Shown piece by piece: positions 46,694 through 55,839 of a stretch of DNA of 64,000 nucleotides. The notes under the pieces were generated by a model. That model worked only from the letters and a program-made list of their open reading frames with translations. It was not told the origin of the DNA and did not search any database. The DNA comes from Marinobacter sp. MDS2 (lineage in GTDB: Bacteria > Pseudomonadota > Gammaproteobacteria > Pseudomonadales > Oleiphilaceae). Every line of letters starts with the position of its first letter. The first letter of the stretch is position 1. Both the position numbers and the translations under genes were made by a program. The stretch spans positions 558,001-622,000 of the forward strand of contig NZ_JAVAJF010000001.1 in assembly GCF_030718085.1 (NCBI RefSeq). Direction: 5' to 3'.

Positions 46694-48420
46694 AGAACCT
46701 TCTGCCTTCCCTCTTGTGCCTCCTGCTACTGTTCTCCGGCGCGCTATCGGCGAATGAACTGACGGCCGAGCCAGACCGGGATCAGCTCTATGAGGGAGAA
46801 GTGCTGACCCTGACCGTTAAAGGGTCAATGAACATCGAGCTCAATCTGAGCAATCTGTTCAACTTTGATTTGTCGCAGTTACCGTCACCGAACATCGAGC
46901 AGGTGGAACCGGATTTTGAAATCCTCGCACGCAATCAACGCTACAGCGTGCAAACAGTCAATGGCGACATGATGGGTGAAATCACCTGGACCTATCAATT
47001 GGCACCCAAACGTACCGGGACTCTGACGATCCCGGCTCTCAAATTCCAGGAAGCGACCTCCAACCCTGTCACCATCGAAGTCGTGTCGGGCACGCCCCCC
47101 GACCATCCGGCCGCAAACCGTGACAGCTTTGTCGAGCTCTCTGCCGACAAAGCCGACGTTTATGTACAGGAGCAGTTGGTACTGACTGTGCAGCTGTATT
47201 TCTCGGGCAATCTGGTACGAGGTGAGCTTTCTGACCCCCAGCACCCGGATGCGATCATTGAAAGCCTGGGCAAACAGCGGGAGTTCACAACCCGCCGCGA
47301 CGGTAAACGATACCGGGTGGTGGAGCGGCGTTACGCAATTTTCCCACAGACCCCCGGTGAGTTGAAACTGCCTGCCATCCGGTTCGAAGGTCAGGTCAGA
47401 GAAGCCAACGGCGCGCTCCGGTTTTTACGGGATAGCCAGCAGCTCTATCCCGTGCAGGTAAAACCCGTGCCTGCGGATTATCCCGCCGACCAAGCCTGGT
47501 TGCCGGCGGACAATCTCGCGCTGGCAGAAGACGGCTTGCCCAACAGCGGCGTGTTGAAGGCGGGCAGCAACCTGACCCGAAACATTGTGCTGCAGGCCTC
47601 CGGCCTTCCTTCCGAGGCACTACCACCGCTCTCGGTGAGCTATCCGGGTGCTCTGAGGCATTACCCGGAGCAACCTCGACGACATACGGAACCCACGTCA
47701 GAAGGTCTTGAATCAAGCTTGCAGCTGGAAGCAGCACTGGTGCCGGTAAACTCAGGAGACGTTGTGATTCCTGAAATTAGAGTGCCGTGGTGGAACACTA
47801 AAACCGATCAACTGGAAGAAGCTGTCTTGCCTGCCCGCAGCTACCGAATTGAAGGTGGCACTGCAACAATCGAAGCAACCAACGATGAATCTGCCCAGAC
47901 CGAGCCAACAGCGGGCCAGCCACCTGAAACCATCGCCGATTCCGGAGCGGACAGACTCTCACCCTGGCTCTGGACCACCCTGTTGCTGGCGTGTTTGTGG
48001 CTGATCACCTTGGTGCTTTGGTGGCGCTCCCGAAGAAAACAGCACCCCGCCAATGGTAACAATCCGGTCGCTGGTGATAGCAACGAAAAGCAGCGTTTTA
48101 TTCAGCTAACAACGGCGATTCAAAACGGTGCCCCTGAAACCTCGGTGCTTTTGGTGCGCTGGGCTCGGGAACGATTCCCGGAGAAGGACTTCAATGACAC
48201 CGCCGATGTCATTCGCCATAGCAACAGCCGTGATCTTCAAGGCGCGCTCCGGGATTTCCAGGCCAGCCTGTATTCGGCGAAAACGCCTGATTCGGCAGAT
48301 TCTGATAAGACCGTGAGAGACAAACTGGCGAAAGCGGTGATGCAGTTAAGGCACGGGGACGCTAGAAAGGAAAATCACAACGGGCTGGCTCCGCTCTACC
48401 CGGCCGAATTGTCTAGCTAG
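46687..48420 (+). CDS. batD: BatD family protein
   Basis: A 577-residue exported membrane protein with a signal peptide (cleavage near LSA-NE). A beta-rich periplasmic BatD (oxygen tolerance) region includes LYEGEVLTLTVKG, ITWTYQLAPKRTGTLTIPALKF, DVYVQEQLVLTVQLYFSG and PGELKLPAIRFEG. One membrane helix lies at about 422-445, then a cytoplasmic tail. It closes the operon. A GC-rich hairpin spans its stop codon, and ccmI converges on it. Confidence 0.9.
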   Translation: MVKNLLPSLLCLLLLFSGALSANELTAEPDRDQLYEGEVLTLTVKGSMNIELNLSNLFNFDLSQLPSPNIEQVEPDFEILARNQRYSVQTVNGDMMGEITWTYQLAPKRTGTLTIPALKFQEATSNPVTIEVVSGTPPDHPAANRDSFVELSADKADVYVQEQLVLTVQLYFSGNLVRGELSDPQHPDAIIESLGKQREFTTRRDGKRYRVVERRYAIFPQTPGELKLPAIRFEGQVREANGALRFLRDSQQLYPVQVKPVPADYPADQAWLPADNLALAEDGLPNSGVLKAGSNLTRNIVLQASGLPSEALPPLSVSYPGALRHYPEQPRRHTEPTSEGLESSLQLEAALVPVNSGDVVIPEIRVPWWNTKTDQLEEAVLPARSYRIEGGTATIEATNDESAQTEPTAGQPPETIADSGADRLSPWLWTTLLLACLWLITLVLWWRSRRKQHPANGNNPVAGDSNEKQRFIQLTTAIQNGAPETSVLLVRWARERFPEKDFNDTADVIRHSNSRDLQGALRDFQASLYSAKTPDSADSDKTVRDKLAKAVMQLRHGDARKENHNGLAPLYPAELSS

Positions 48421-48429
48421 CCGGCCGGG
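48399..48429. terminator. GC-rich hairpin between batD and ccmI
   Basis: CCCGGCCG (48399-48406) pairs perfectly with CGGCCGGG (48422-48429) around the batD stop codon, between two convergent genes. There is no T-run on either side, so terminator function is a guess from position. Confidence 0.4.
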
Positions 48430-48445
48430 CAGTAAGGAGCGCAAA

Positions 48446-49720
48446 TCAGTTGGTCAGTTGTTGGTTGATGATCAGTTCCACCGGCTGGCCAGCGGCATCC
48501 GGTGGTACAACGCTTGCTGTCACTTGGCCCTGCCAGTCGCCGGGCTGCGCACTGATAGAACCGCTGCGCGTCAGGCGCGCGACCACAACCACTTCGTCGA
48601 CAGCCGAGATTGTCGCCTCGGGCGACATCGCGTAGCTGTCATCCAAACGAACCTCTGCCGGCAAGGCACCCGCCGTTAAGCGCGTCACTGCCACTGGCGC
48701 CCCACCCGTTGCTCCCGCCGGGCGAGCGAAAATAAACAGAGTGGTGTCCGCAGGCACCTGTTCTTTGAAAGCGGCGTCAATGGAAACGCGAAGGTCAACA
48801 CCGGCGGATGCCGCTGCGACATCCTCTGCTACCTGAGCCGGCGGTGTTTCACCCAAACGGCCATAGGCTTCTGCGATGCCGCCGCGAATCGATGCAATTT
48901 GCGGGTGGTTGGGCGCAGCCTCCGTAATGGTTTCCCAATATTCAATCGCCTGGCGGTAGTTCTGCTGGCTAAAGGCGTGGATGCCCAATAAACCCAGCGA
49001 ATTCACTTCACTCGCATCCAGCGCCAAGGCCCGGTCAATAGCGTCTCGAACCGCCTGAGTCATTTGCCCTTCAGTTTTGAAAAACAAGGCTTGTGCCGAC
49101 AAACCATAAGCGACAGCACTCGAGGCCGGGTCGTCCGAGACCTGTTCTGCCAAACGCCGGTAGGCCGCGGCTGCTTCGTCGTATCGCTCAACCCGCATGT
49201 AGGTCTGGGCGAGCATGGCCCAGCCATCGATGCTATCGGGGTCCTGTTCCAGTCGTTCCCGCAACTGGTCGGCGAGCTCCGACATCCGAGCCACCTGATC
49301 CGCACCGGACGCGTTCATCTCCTGCATGGTGAGGTACTGCTCCACCTGGCCCATGGAGCCCCACTCCTGGTAGGCGAAAAACGCTCCGGCAGGCAGTAGC
49401 AAGATAGCCAGAAAAGCAACCGCCATGGCACTTCGGCGCCCCGGAATACGCTTCTCGGGCCGGGCATTTTCCGGCACATCATCCAGCATCGAACCGGCCA
49501 GTTCGTCTTTCAGTTGCTCGTAGCTTTGCTGATCCAGAATGCCGGCCTCACGCTCCACTTCGAGCTCTCTGAGCCGCGATTTATAAGCCAGCAGGTTTTG
49601 ATTTCTCAGATCGGTTTCAATTCTTGATTTCGGCCGATGGAAAAGCACCGGATACATCACGAAAGCCATCGCGAACAAAACCAGCACCGCTGCGGCAATC
49701 CAAAAGGTTTCTTGAGTCAT
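48446..49720 (-). CDS. ccmI: Cytochrome c biogenesis protein CcmI
   Basis: A 424-residue inner-membrane apocytochrome c chaperone. Helix 1 is at about 6-25 and helix 2 at about 98-116, with a Leu-zipper-like cytoplasmic loop (NQNLLAYKSRLRELEVEREAGILD) between. A periplasmic TPR part (SIDGWAMLAQTYMRVERYDEAAAAYRRL and on) and a C-terminal beta domain follow. It is the last ccm gene, 39 bases after ccmH. The full-length form corresponds to CcmI of Pseudomonas or the CcmH C-terminal part of E. coli. Confidence 0.93.
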   Translation of the reverse strand: MTQETFWIAAAVLVLFAMAFVMYPVLFHRPKSRIETDLRNQNLLAYKSRLRELEVEREAGILDQQSYEQLKDELAGSMLDDVPENARPEKRIPGRRSAMAVAFLAILLLPAGAFFAYQEWGSMGQVEQYLTMQEMNASGADQVARMSELADQLRERLEQDPDSIDGWAMLAQTYMRVERYDEAAAAYRRLAEQVSDDPASSAVAYGLSAQALFFKTEGQMTQAVRDAIDRALALDASEVNSLGLLGIHAFSQQNYRQAIEYWETITEAAPNHPQIASIRGGIAEAYGRLGETPPAQVAEDVAAASAGVDLRVSIDAAFKEQVPADTTLFIFARPAGATGGAPVAVTRLTAGALPAEVRLDDSYAMSPEATISAVDEVVVVARLTRSGSISAQPGDWQGQVTASVVPPDAAGQPVELIINQQLTN

Positions 49721-49759
49721 GATGAAGTCAACGTCACAGTTAGAAATGTGTTGCGAAGA

Positions 49760-50242
49760 TCAGTCTCGGGGCGACTGATCCTTGTCGGCCAGCATTTTTT
49801 TGACGCGGGCCAGTTCCTCAGTGCTCAGGGCCGAGCCATCCTGCTCGCGCCTACCGGACCGCACCGCAACGCCGATAACAATCAGCACGCCGCCAATCAC
49901 AGCGATGGCCGGAAACGCCCACAGCAAAATCGTACGTCTGTCCACAGGCGGTTTGTACTGAACAAACTCGCCGAAACGCCCCACTAAATCACCAACGATT
50001 TCATCGTTGGTGGCGCCGTTCTTCATTAGCCGGTAAACCTGATCCCGCATGTCCTTTGAGATCGGAGCGTTGGAGTCGGCGATGTTCTGGTTCTGGCATT
50101 TCGGGCAACGTAACTCGGCAATCAGGTTCTGATAACGCTGCTCCTCAGCCCGGGTCTCAAAGTCGTACACCTCTCTGACTTCAGCCTGTGCGCCGAAAGC
50201 ACACAGGATCAATAGCAGTAACGCACCCTGAACATGTCGCAT
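49760..50242 (-). CDS. ccmH: Cytochrome c biogenesis thioredoxin-like protein CcmH
   Basis: A 160-residue protein with a signal peptide, a periplasmic three-helix domain carrying the redox pair Cys46/Cys49 in LRCPKCQNQNI, and a membrane helix at about 105-125. It reduces or holds the apocytochrome CXXCH cysteines before haem attachment. Its start shares a base with the ccmG stop. Confidence 0.95.
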   Translation of the reverse strand: MRHVQGALLLLILCAFGAQAEVREVYDFETRAEEQRYQNLIAELRCPKCQNQNIADSNAPISKDMRDQVYRLMKNGATNDEIVGDLVGRFGEFVQYKPPVDRRTILLWAFPAIAVIGGVLIVIGVAVRSGRREQDGSALSTEELARVKKMLADKDQSPRD

Positions 50243-50778
50243 CAGCTATTCCCCTTTGCCTTCTGAATAACCGGCTGCAAAACCTCTTCCCAGACGCGCT
50301 GATTCACCACCCCTACGTGGCGGTACTGCACAATGCCATCAGCATCGATAACAAACGTTTCCGGCGCGCCGTATACGCCGAGATCAAAGCCCAGCGACCC
50401 TTTGGGATCGAAGATAATTTCATCGTAGGGATTACCCAAGCGCCCTAGAAAGCTGAAGGCAGTTTCGCGCTGATCTTTATAGTTCAGACCAACAATGCGA
50501 ATGCCTTTTTCCTGCGACAACCACATCAGGTATTCGTGCTCGTCCCAACAGGAGGGGCACCACTCTGCCCAGACGTTCAGCAAGGCTACTTCGCCCTTCA
50601 GAATCGACTCGTCAAGCAACTGGGTTGGGTTATTCAGACTTTCCAGACTAAACGCCGGTACCGGCTTACCAATCCGAGCCGACTCCAGTTTGGTGGGGTC
50701 TTTGCCGATGCCTGCGGCCAGGAAAATGCCAAGACTGATCGCGATAACCAACGGTAAAAACAACAGAAGACGCTTCAT
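50242..50778 (-). CDS. ccmG: Thiol:disulfide interchange protein CcmG (DsbE)
   Basis: A 178-residue membrane-anchored periplasmic thioredoxin. One N-terminal helix (4-22) precedes the active site WAEWCPSCWDEH with Cys74 and Cys77. The cis-proline region is GAPETFVID. It supplies electrons for keeping apocytochrome c reduced. ATGA overlap with ccmF upstream. Confidence 0.95.
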   Translation of the reverse strand: MKRLLLFLPLVIAISLGIFLAAGIGKDPTKLESARIGKPVPAFSLESLNNPTQLLDESILKGEVALLNVWAEWCPSCWDEHEYLMWLSQEKGIRIVGLNYKDQRETAFSFLGRLGNPYDEIIFDPKGSLGFDLGVYGAPETFVIDADGIVQYRHVGVVNQRVWEEVLQPVIQKAKGNS

Positions 50779-52775
50779 GACGTTGCTCCTGTAGCCTGAG
50801 TGCTACCTACTTTGGGGCTACTATCAGCGACTTTAACCTGATTTTTCGCCCGGATGCGGTAGCGCTTATCCGAGATCGCAAGGAAACCACCGATGGCCAT
50901 CACCAACGCCCCCAACCAAAGCCAGCGAATCAAAGGTTTGTATTGCAGGCGAATGGCCCAGGCATCATCGGAAATCCGTTCACCGACGGCCACGAAGATG
51001 TCCCGGAACAACCCGCCGTCAATGTCGGCTTCGGTCATCACGCTCATTCCAACCGAATAGTTGCGTTTCTCCGGGTGCAGCTCTGATATCTTCTTGCCAT
51101 CCAGCAATACATCGAAGCTGCCGTATTGAGCAGTAAAGTTCGCACCGCGACGGTTGCCAATCGCTGTAAACACAATTTCGTAATCGCCCACCATGGCCGA
51201 GTCACCGGGCACCATGCGGACATCGCGCTCGATGCCGTAGTTGGATACCACGGTTGCACCCGCCATCACCATAGCAACACCCAGGTGACCCAGTACCATG
51301 CCCCAATAGCTGCGGGACTGGCGCTTAAGACCATGCAAACGCCCCTGTCGGGAGGCCGATTTGTCCCACAGATCCCAAAGCGTTGCCACCGCCACCCAGA
51401 TCGCCGTGAATACGCCCGCGAAGGCCCAGGGTTTGAAGCCTCCGTAAACCAAGATCACCGCGACACTTGCGGTCAAGCTCAGGGCCAGCGGCCAGAGCAG
51501 TTTGCGGCCAAGCCAGCCGCCATCGGTTTTCTTCCAGCGTGAGAACACACCAGCGCCCAACAACAGCCCTGCCGCGACAGCTAACGGGCTAAAGGTGGTG
51601 TTGAAGAACGGCTCACCAATGGACAGCTTACCCATGTCCAGATAATCCAGAATCAGCGGGTAAAGCGTACCGATCGCGACCAGCAGCGTTGCTGTCACCA
51701 GAAGTACGTTGTTCAACAACAAGAAGATTTCCCGGGACATTGAACCGTAGCGGGAACGAACGTGAACCACCGGCGCACGGAAGGCATACAGCGCCAAACT
51801 ACCGATTACGGTAATGCCCAACAGTGCGAGCAGGAAAGTGCCACGCTCCGGGTCAGACGCAAAGGCATGCACGGACGTCAGCACACCGGAGCGAACCAGA
51901 AAGGTACCGAGTAGACTTAGCGCAAAGGTTACGATGGCCAAAAGCACGGTCCAGCTTTTGAACACGCCCCGCTTTTCAGTTACCGCCAACGAGTGCATTA
52001 GAGCAGTGCCCGACAACCAGGGCAGCAACGATGCGTTTTCAACTGGGTCCCAGAACCACCAGCCGCCCCAGCCAAGTTCGTAGTAGGCCCACCAGCTGCC
52101 TAACGCAATACCGATAGTCAGGAACGACCAGGCTACGGTGGTCCAAGGCCGGGACCAACGGGCCCAAGCAGCATCCAATCGTCCATTAATCAGGGCGGCC
52201 AACGCAAACGCAAAGGCAACGGAGAACCCGACATAGCCCATGTAAAGCATAGGTGGGTGCACGATCAAACCGATGTCTTGCAACAGAGGGTTCAGGTCCT
52301 GGCCATCCGCCGGAATGTTTGGCAACAAACGATCGAAGGGATTGGAGGTCAGGATAATGAACAGGAAGAAGCCCACGCAGACCATGCCCATCACAGACAG
52401 AACCTGCGACACCATGGTTGAGGGTAGCCTGCGGCTAAACACCGCCACGGCCAGAGTCCAGCCGGTCAACATTAGAATCCACAGCAACAACGAGCCTTCG
52501 TGCCCGCCCCATACGGCGCTGAACTTATAGAACCAAGGCAACAGGCTGTTGCTGTTGTTGGCGACGTACGCGACGGAAAAATCGTCCACCATAAAAGCAT
52601 GAGTCAGGATGGCAAAGGCCAGCCCGGTAAACACAAACATGCCCGACGCCAAAGGTCGGGCAAAGGCCTGCAGGCTGTCACGCCCGGTTAACGCGCCCGC
52701 CAACGGCACACCAGACAGAAGTAACGCCAGCAGTAGCGCGAGTATCAGTGAAACTTGCCCGAGTTCCGGATACAT
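50775..52775 (-). CDS. ccmF: Haem lyase subunit CcmF
   Basis: A 666-residue polytopic membrane protein with about 15 helices, the core of the cytochrome c synthetase that joins haem from CcmE to apocytochrome c. The Trp-rich motif WGGWWFWDPVENASLLPWL marks the haem-handling protein family. HPPMLYMGYVGFSVAFAFAL and the conserved HEGSLLLW contain haem-ligand histidines. The length is normal (E. coli 647). Confidence 0.97.
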   Translation of the reverse strand: MYPELGQVSLILALLLALLLSGVPLAGALTGRDSLQAFARPLASGMFVFTGLAFAILTHAFMVDDFSVAYVANNSNSLLPWFYKFSAVWGGHEGSLLLWILMLTGWTLAVAVFSRRLPSTMVSQVLSVMGMVCVGFFLFIILTSNPFDRLLPNIPADGQDLNPLLQDIGLIVHPPMLYMGYVGFSVAFAFALAALINGRLDAAWARWSRPWTTVAWSFLTIGIALGSWWAYYELGWGGWWFWDPVENASLLPWLSGTALMHSLAVTEKRGVFKSWTVLLAIVTFALSLLGTFLVRSGVLTSVHAFASDPERGTFLLALLGITVIGSLALYAFRAPVVHVRSRYGSMSREIFLLLNNVLLVTATLLVAIGTLYPLILDYLDMGKLSIGEPFFNTTFSPLAVAAGLLLGAGVFSRWKKTDGGWLGRKLLWPLALSLTASVAVILVYGGFKPWAFAGVFTAIWVAVATLWDLWDKSASRQGRLHGLKRQSRSYWGMVLGHLGVAMVMAGATVVSNYGIERDVRMVPGDSAMVGDYEIVFTAIGNRRGANFTAQYGSFDVLLDGKKISELHPEKRNYSVGMSVMTEADIDGGLFRDIFVAVGERISDDAWAIRLQYKPLIRWLWLGALVMAIGGFLAISDKRYRIRAKNQVKVADSSPKVGSTQATGATS

Positions 52776-52808
52776 CAGGACTCTCCAACATCAACAATAA
52801 ATGGCGGC

Positions 52809-53288
52809 TCAGTAAGCCGGGGATTCTGCAGCTTTATCTGCGTATGGCGATTTGTGCTGACCTTTCGATGACTTTTCCAACGCATCGGCCACTTCCGGTG
52901 GCATGTAATTTTCATCGTGCTTGGCCAGTACCTGATCCGCCACAAACAAGCCCTCGTTGTTCAATCGCCCCATGGCGACTACGCCCTGGCCTTCGGCGAA
53001 GAGATCCGGGAGGATGCCAACATACTCAACCGGTACCGAATCCGTGAAATTTGTCACCCGGAACCGGACAGCGAGGCTTTCGGTATCACGAACGACGCTA
53101 CCTTCCTCAACCATACCGCCAGCCCGAATCCGCACATCAACCGGTGCATTACCTGCCGCGATTTCAGTGGGGTCGTAAAACAGGTTGATGTTCTGACGCA
53201 ATGCGTAGGTGGTCAGACCAACCGCAACTGCCAAGCCAGCAACAAGGAAAATTAATATGGTCAGTCTTTTCTTACGAATCGGATGCAT
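52809..53288 (-). CDS. ccmE: Haem chaperone CcmE
   Basis: A 159-residue protein with one N-terminal helix (about 9-29) and a periplasmic beta-barrel. It binds haem covalently through His124 in [12 protein letters not shown], with Tyr128 as likely ligand. [14 protein letters not shown] and [22 protein letters not shown] are family motifs. Confidence 0.96.
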   Translation of the reverse strand: MHPIRKKRLTILIFLVAGLAVAVGLTTYALRQNINLFYDPTEIAAGNAPVDVRIRAGGMVEEGSVVRDTESLAVRFRVTNFTDSVPVEYVGILPDLFAEGQGVVAMGRLNNEGLFVADQVLAKHDENYMPPEVADALEKSSKGQHKSPYADKAAESPAY

Positions 53289-53302
53289 GGGTTACCTAAT
53301 GA

Positions 53303-53536
53303 TCAATCCTGAGAGATTTCAACACGAGTAAACGTGGCTGCCGCTTTCGGCGTGGCCTGCCCTTTCGCGGCCTGCTGCTCATAGCTGCGTTTACACATGT
53401 GATACGTCGCTTGATGGCGTTTCGCCGACCAAAATATCGTGCCCGCAACCAGAACAACGAACACGGCATAACAGGTCCAAACGTAGGGACCATGGCCTTC
53501 CATGGCGAGAAATGCTGAAAATGATTCAAATGCCAT
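53303..53536 (-). CDS. ccmD: Haem exporter protein CcmD
   Basis: A 77-residue small membrane protein. The conserved AFLAMEGHGPYVWTCYAV opening runs into a single helix (about 20-37), then a basic tail. CcmD helps release haem-loaded CcmE from the CcmABC complex. A second frame over the same bases (53296-53529) gives no homology and is a shadow. Confidence 0.92.
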   Translation of the reverse strand: MAFESFSAFLAMEGHGPYVWTCYAVFVVLVAGTIFWSAKRHQATYHMCKRSYEQQAAKGQATPKAAATFTRVEISQD

Positions 53537-53539
53537 TGT

Positions 53540-54283
53540 TTACTTCCTTCCCGCCAAAACGTGTTCTCTCACCCACCGTGTGCGGCGCTCCCGAACCAGA
53601 ATTTCGGTTTTCATTCTCAAACACGCCAACCATCCGAACAGCAGATAAAGCCCCAGCACCGACAGCAATAGCGGCACCCACATCTCCATCGCCATGGACG
53701 GCTTTTCGGTCAATTTGAAGGTGGCGGGCTGGTGCAATGTGTTCCACCAATCCACCGAATACTTGATGATCGGAATATTCACCACCCCGACCAGAACCAA
53801 AACGGCCACCGCACGCGCCGCCGACTTCTCATCATTTATGGAGCGATCCAGAGCGATGGTGCCTCCATACAGGAACAACAAAATCAGCATGGAAGTGAGG
53901 CGCGCATCCCAAACCCACCAGGTGCCCCACGTCGGCTTCCCCCAAACCGCGCCGGTGAAGAGCGCCAAAAAGGTAAACATCAAGCCAACCGGCGCAACGG
54001 ATTTCACAAACACGTCAGCCAGCTTCATCCGCCAAACCAAGGTCACCACCGCCGCCGAGGCCATCATGATGTAGATGGATTGCGCCAGGAATGCCGACGG
54101 TACGTGAATAAAAATGATCCGGTAGCTGTTGCCCTGCAGATAATCTTTCGGGGCAAACGCCAACCCCCAGACTAACCCCGCAACCAGAAGGGTCAGCCCC
54201 CCCGCCAGCAGCCACGGCATAAAGCGGTTTGCAATTCCAAAGAACCACTTCGGAGAGCCCAGCTTATGAAAGAATTGCCACAT
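53540..54283 (-). CDS. ccmC: Haem exporter protein CcmC
   Basis: A 247-residue, six-helix membrane protein that attaches haem to CcmE. The Trp-rich motif GKPTWGTWWVWDARLTSMLILLFLY and histidines in FIHVPSAFL and WWNTLHQPATF are as expected. It lies between ccmB and ccmD. Confidence 0.96.
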   Translation of the reverse strand: MWQFFHKLGSPKWFFGIANRFMPWLLAGGLTLLVAGLVWGLAFAPKDYLQGNSYRIIFIHVPSAFLAQSIYIMMASAAVVTLVWRMKLADVFVKSVAPVGLMFTFLALFTGAVWGKPTWGTWWVWDARLTSMLILLFLYGGTIALDRSINDEKSAARAVAVLVLVGVVNIPIIKYSVDWWNTLHQPATFKLTEKPSMAMEMWVPLLLSVLGLYLLFGWLACLRMKTEILVRERRTRWVREHVLAGRK

Positions 54284-54337
54284 CAGTTAGTTACCGTCTT
54301 ACTGTTCACTGTTCGTTTCTGCCCGGCTGACACATAC

Positions 54338-55063
54338 TCAGCTATTGGACAGGCTGATTCGCAATGCTGCAGCCGAGGCAAAGGGCGCCAACGTCAGCGC
54401 CAGCACTAAAAACGCCCCCATCAATGCCAGATAACCGGACACCTGTGCGCCCTCTGCAGCCGCAGCTACTGTTCCTGTACCGAAGATGAGCACGGGAATG
54501 TACAGCGGAATAATCAGCAGTGACAAGAGCACACCGGCCGATCGCAGGCCCAAAGTTAACGCTGCGCCAATGGAGCCGATCAAACTCAATACCGGAGTGC
54601 CAATCAGCAGCGTTAGACATAAAGTGGCCACGGAGTTCCCGTCGAGGTGCAACATTAGCCCTAAAACCGGTGTTAACAGCACCAAAGGCAGTCCGGTCAG
54701 CAGCCAGTGGGCCATGGTCTTGGCCAGTACCAGCAGAAACAGTGGCTGCGGCTGCAACATCAGCTGTTCCAGAGTGCCGTCGTCAAAATCGTGCCGAAAC
54801 AAGTGATCCAGCGATAAAAGAACCGACAACAGCGCCGCTACCCACAGGATACCGGCTCCGGACTGTTTCAGGAATGCCACTTCCGGGCTGACCCCAAGGG
54901 GGAACAGAGTTACTACCATGGTAAAAAACAGGAGCGGATTTAACAGGTCTTGCCTTTGGCGAAATGCAACGCGGACATCTCGCAAAAAGACCGACACCAT
55001 GGCCTGAGATACGCCCACTGAGCTGTCTACCTTTTTTAGTCTGATTGGCGCATTAGCGTTCAT
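54338..55063 (-). CDS. ccmB: Haem exporter protein CcmB
   Basis: A 241-residue membrane protein with about six helices, partner of the CcmA ATPase. The motif LFRHDFDDGTLEQLMLQPQPL and the final APFASAAALRISL are typical. ATG at 55063 shares a base with the ccmA stop (TGATG); a GTG one codon upstream is also possible. Confidence 0.94.
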   Translation of the reverse strand: MNANAPIRLKKVDSSVGVSQAMVSVFLRDVRVAFRQRQDLLNPLLFFTMVVTLFPLGVSPEVAFLKQSGAGILWVAALLSVLLSLDHLFRHDFDDGTLEQLMLQPQPLFLLVLAKTMAHWLLTGLPLVLLTPVLGLMLHLDGNSVATLCLTLLIGTPVLSLIGSIGAALTLGLRSAGVLLSLLIIPLYIPVLIFGTGTVAAAAEGAQVSGYLALMGAFLVLALTLAPFASAAALRISLSNS

Positions 55064-55686
55064 CACGCTGCTCCCAAGGTAATACGGCCCATACCGGGCA
55101 AATCGAGATCATGATGGGTCGTGACAATAACTGCTCCACCCTCTCGGGCTCGCTGTAACAGCAGGTTCTCAATCGCTTCAACCCCACCGGCATCAATGGC
55201 GGTAAATACTTCATCGAGGATCCATAGTGGCTCGTCGGCAATCAGTAAACGCGCCAACGCCACCCGGCGCTGCTGCCCTGCCGACAAGTTGCGACAGGGC
55301 ACGTGTTCGAAACCGGCAAGGCCTGTCCCGGCCAGCGCTTGCTTCAACGCATCATCGTCGAGCGGTCTTCGCCCTGCCATTAATGCCCGCAAGTTTTCCA
55401 ACGGTGTCAGCAGGTGTTTGATGCCCGGGCGATGCCCCAAATACATCATATTGCGCAGATAGGATTCCCGGTTCTGACTTATAGACTTGCCACACCAGCT
55501 CAGATCTCCCGCCCAGGCATCGTTCAAACCCGCTAATATTCTGAGTAAGGTTGTTTTACCGGAACCATTAGGACCCTCGACACGGGTAATCGTACCGGGC
55601 AGTATGGAAAATGACAGGTTCTGGAACAGAAGGCGCTCGTCGCGCTCACACTCAAGACCAACGGCCTGTAGTAACGGCTCGGGCAT
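55063..55686 (-). CDS. ccmA: Haem exporter ATPase CcmA
   Basis: A 207-residue ABC ATPase that uses ATP to release CcmE from CcmC/D. Walker A is EGPNGSGKTTLL at about 35-46, the signature LSAGQQRRVALARL at about 138, and Walker B PLWILDEVFTAID. It is the first gene of the ccm operon, with a candidate promoter 71-98 bases upstream. Confidence 0.96.
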   Translation of the reverse strand: MPEPLLQAVGLECERDERLLFQNLSFSILPGTITRVEGPNGSGKTTLLRILAGLNDAWAGDLSWCGKSISQNRESYLRNMMYLGHRPGIKHLLTPLENLRALMAGRRPLDDDALKQALAGTGLAGFEHVPCRNLSAGQQRRVALARLLIADEPLWILDEVFTAIDAGGVEAIENLLLQRAREGGAVIVTTHHDLDLPGMGRITLGAA

Positions 55687-55756
55687 CTGGGTTCCGTTTT
55701 AAAGCGAAGGATGCGCGTGTGGCATCGGGTGTATGGATGAAGACCAAACAACAATC

Positions 55757-55784
55757 CATTTAAATTCCGGGCGTTCTTAGTCAA
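55757..55784 (-). promoter_or_regulatory. Candidate sigma-70 promoter of the ccm operon
   Basis: On the reverse strand, TTGACT (55784-55779) and TAAATG (55762-55757) are 16 bases apart. It lies in the divergent region with the fliK-like gene, where a TATAAC (55795-55800) on the other strand may be that gene's -10. Confidence 0.5.
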
Positions 55785-55839
55785 CGTGGCGCATTATAAC
55801 GAAAGCGATCACAGATTACTCTTGCCCGATATCAAAACA

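Noticed and set aside
53296..53529. Alternative 77-codon minus-strand frame over ccmD
   Set aside because: Only the frame at 53303-53536 shows the CcmD motif and membrane helix.
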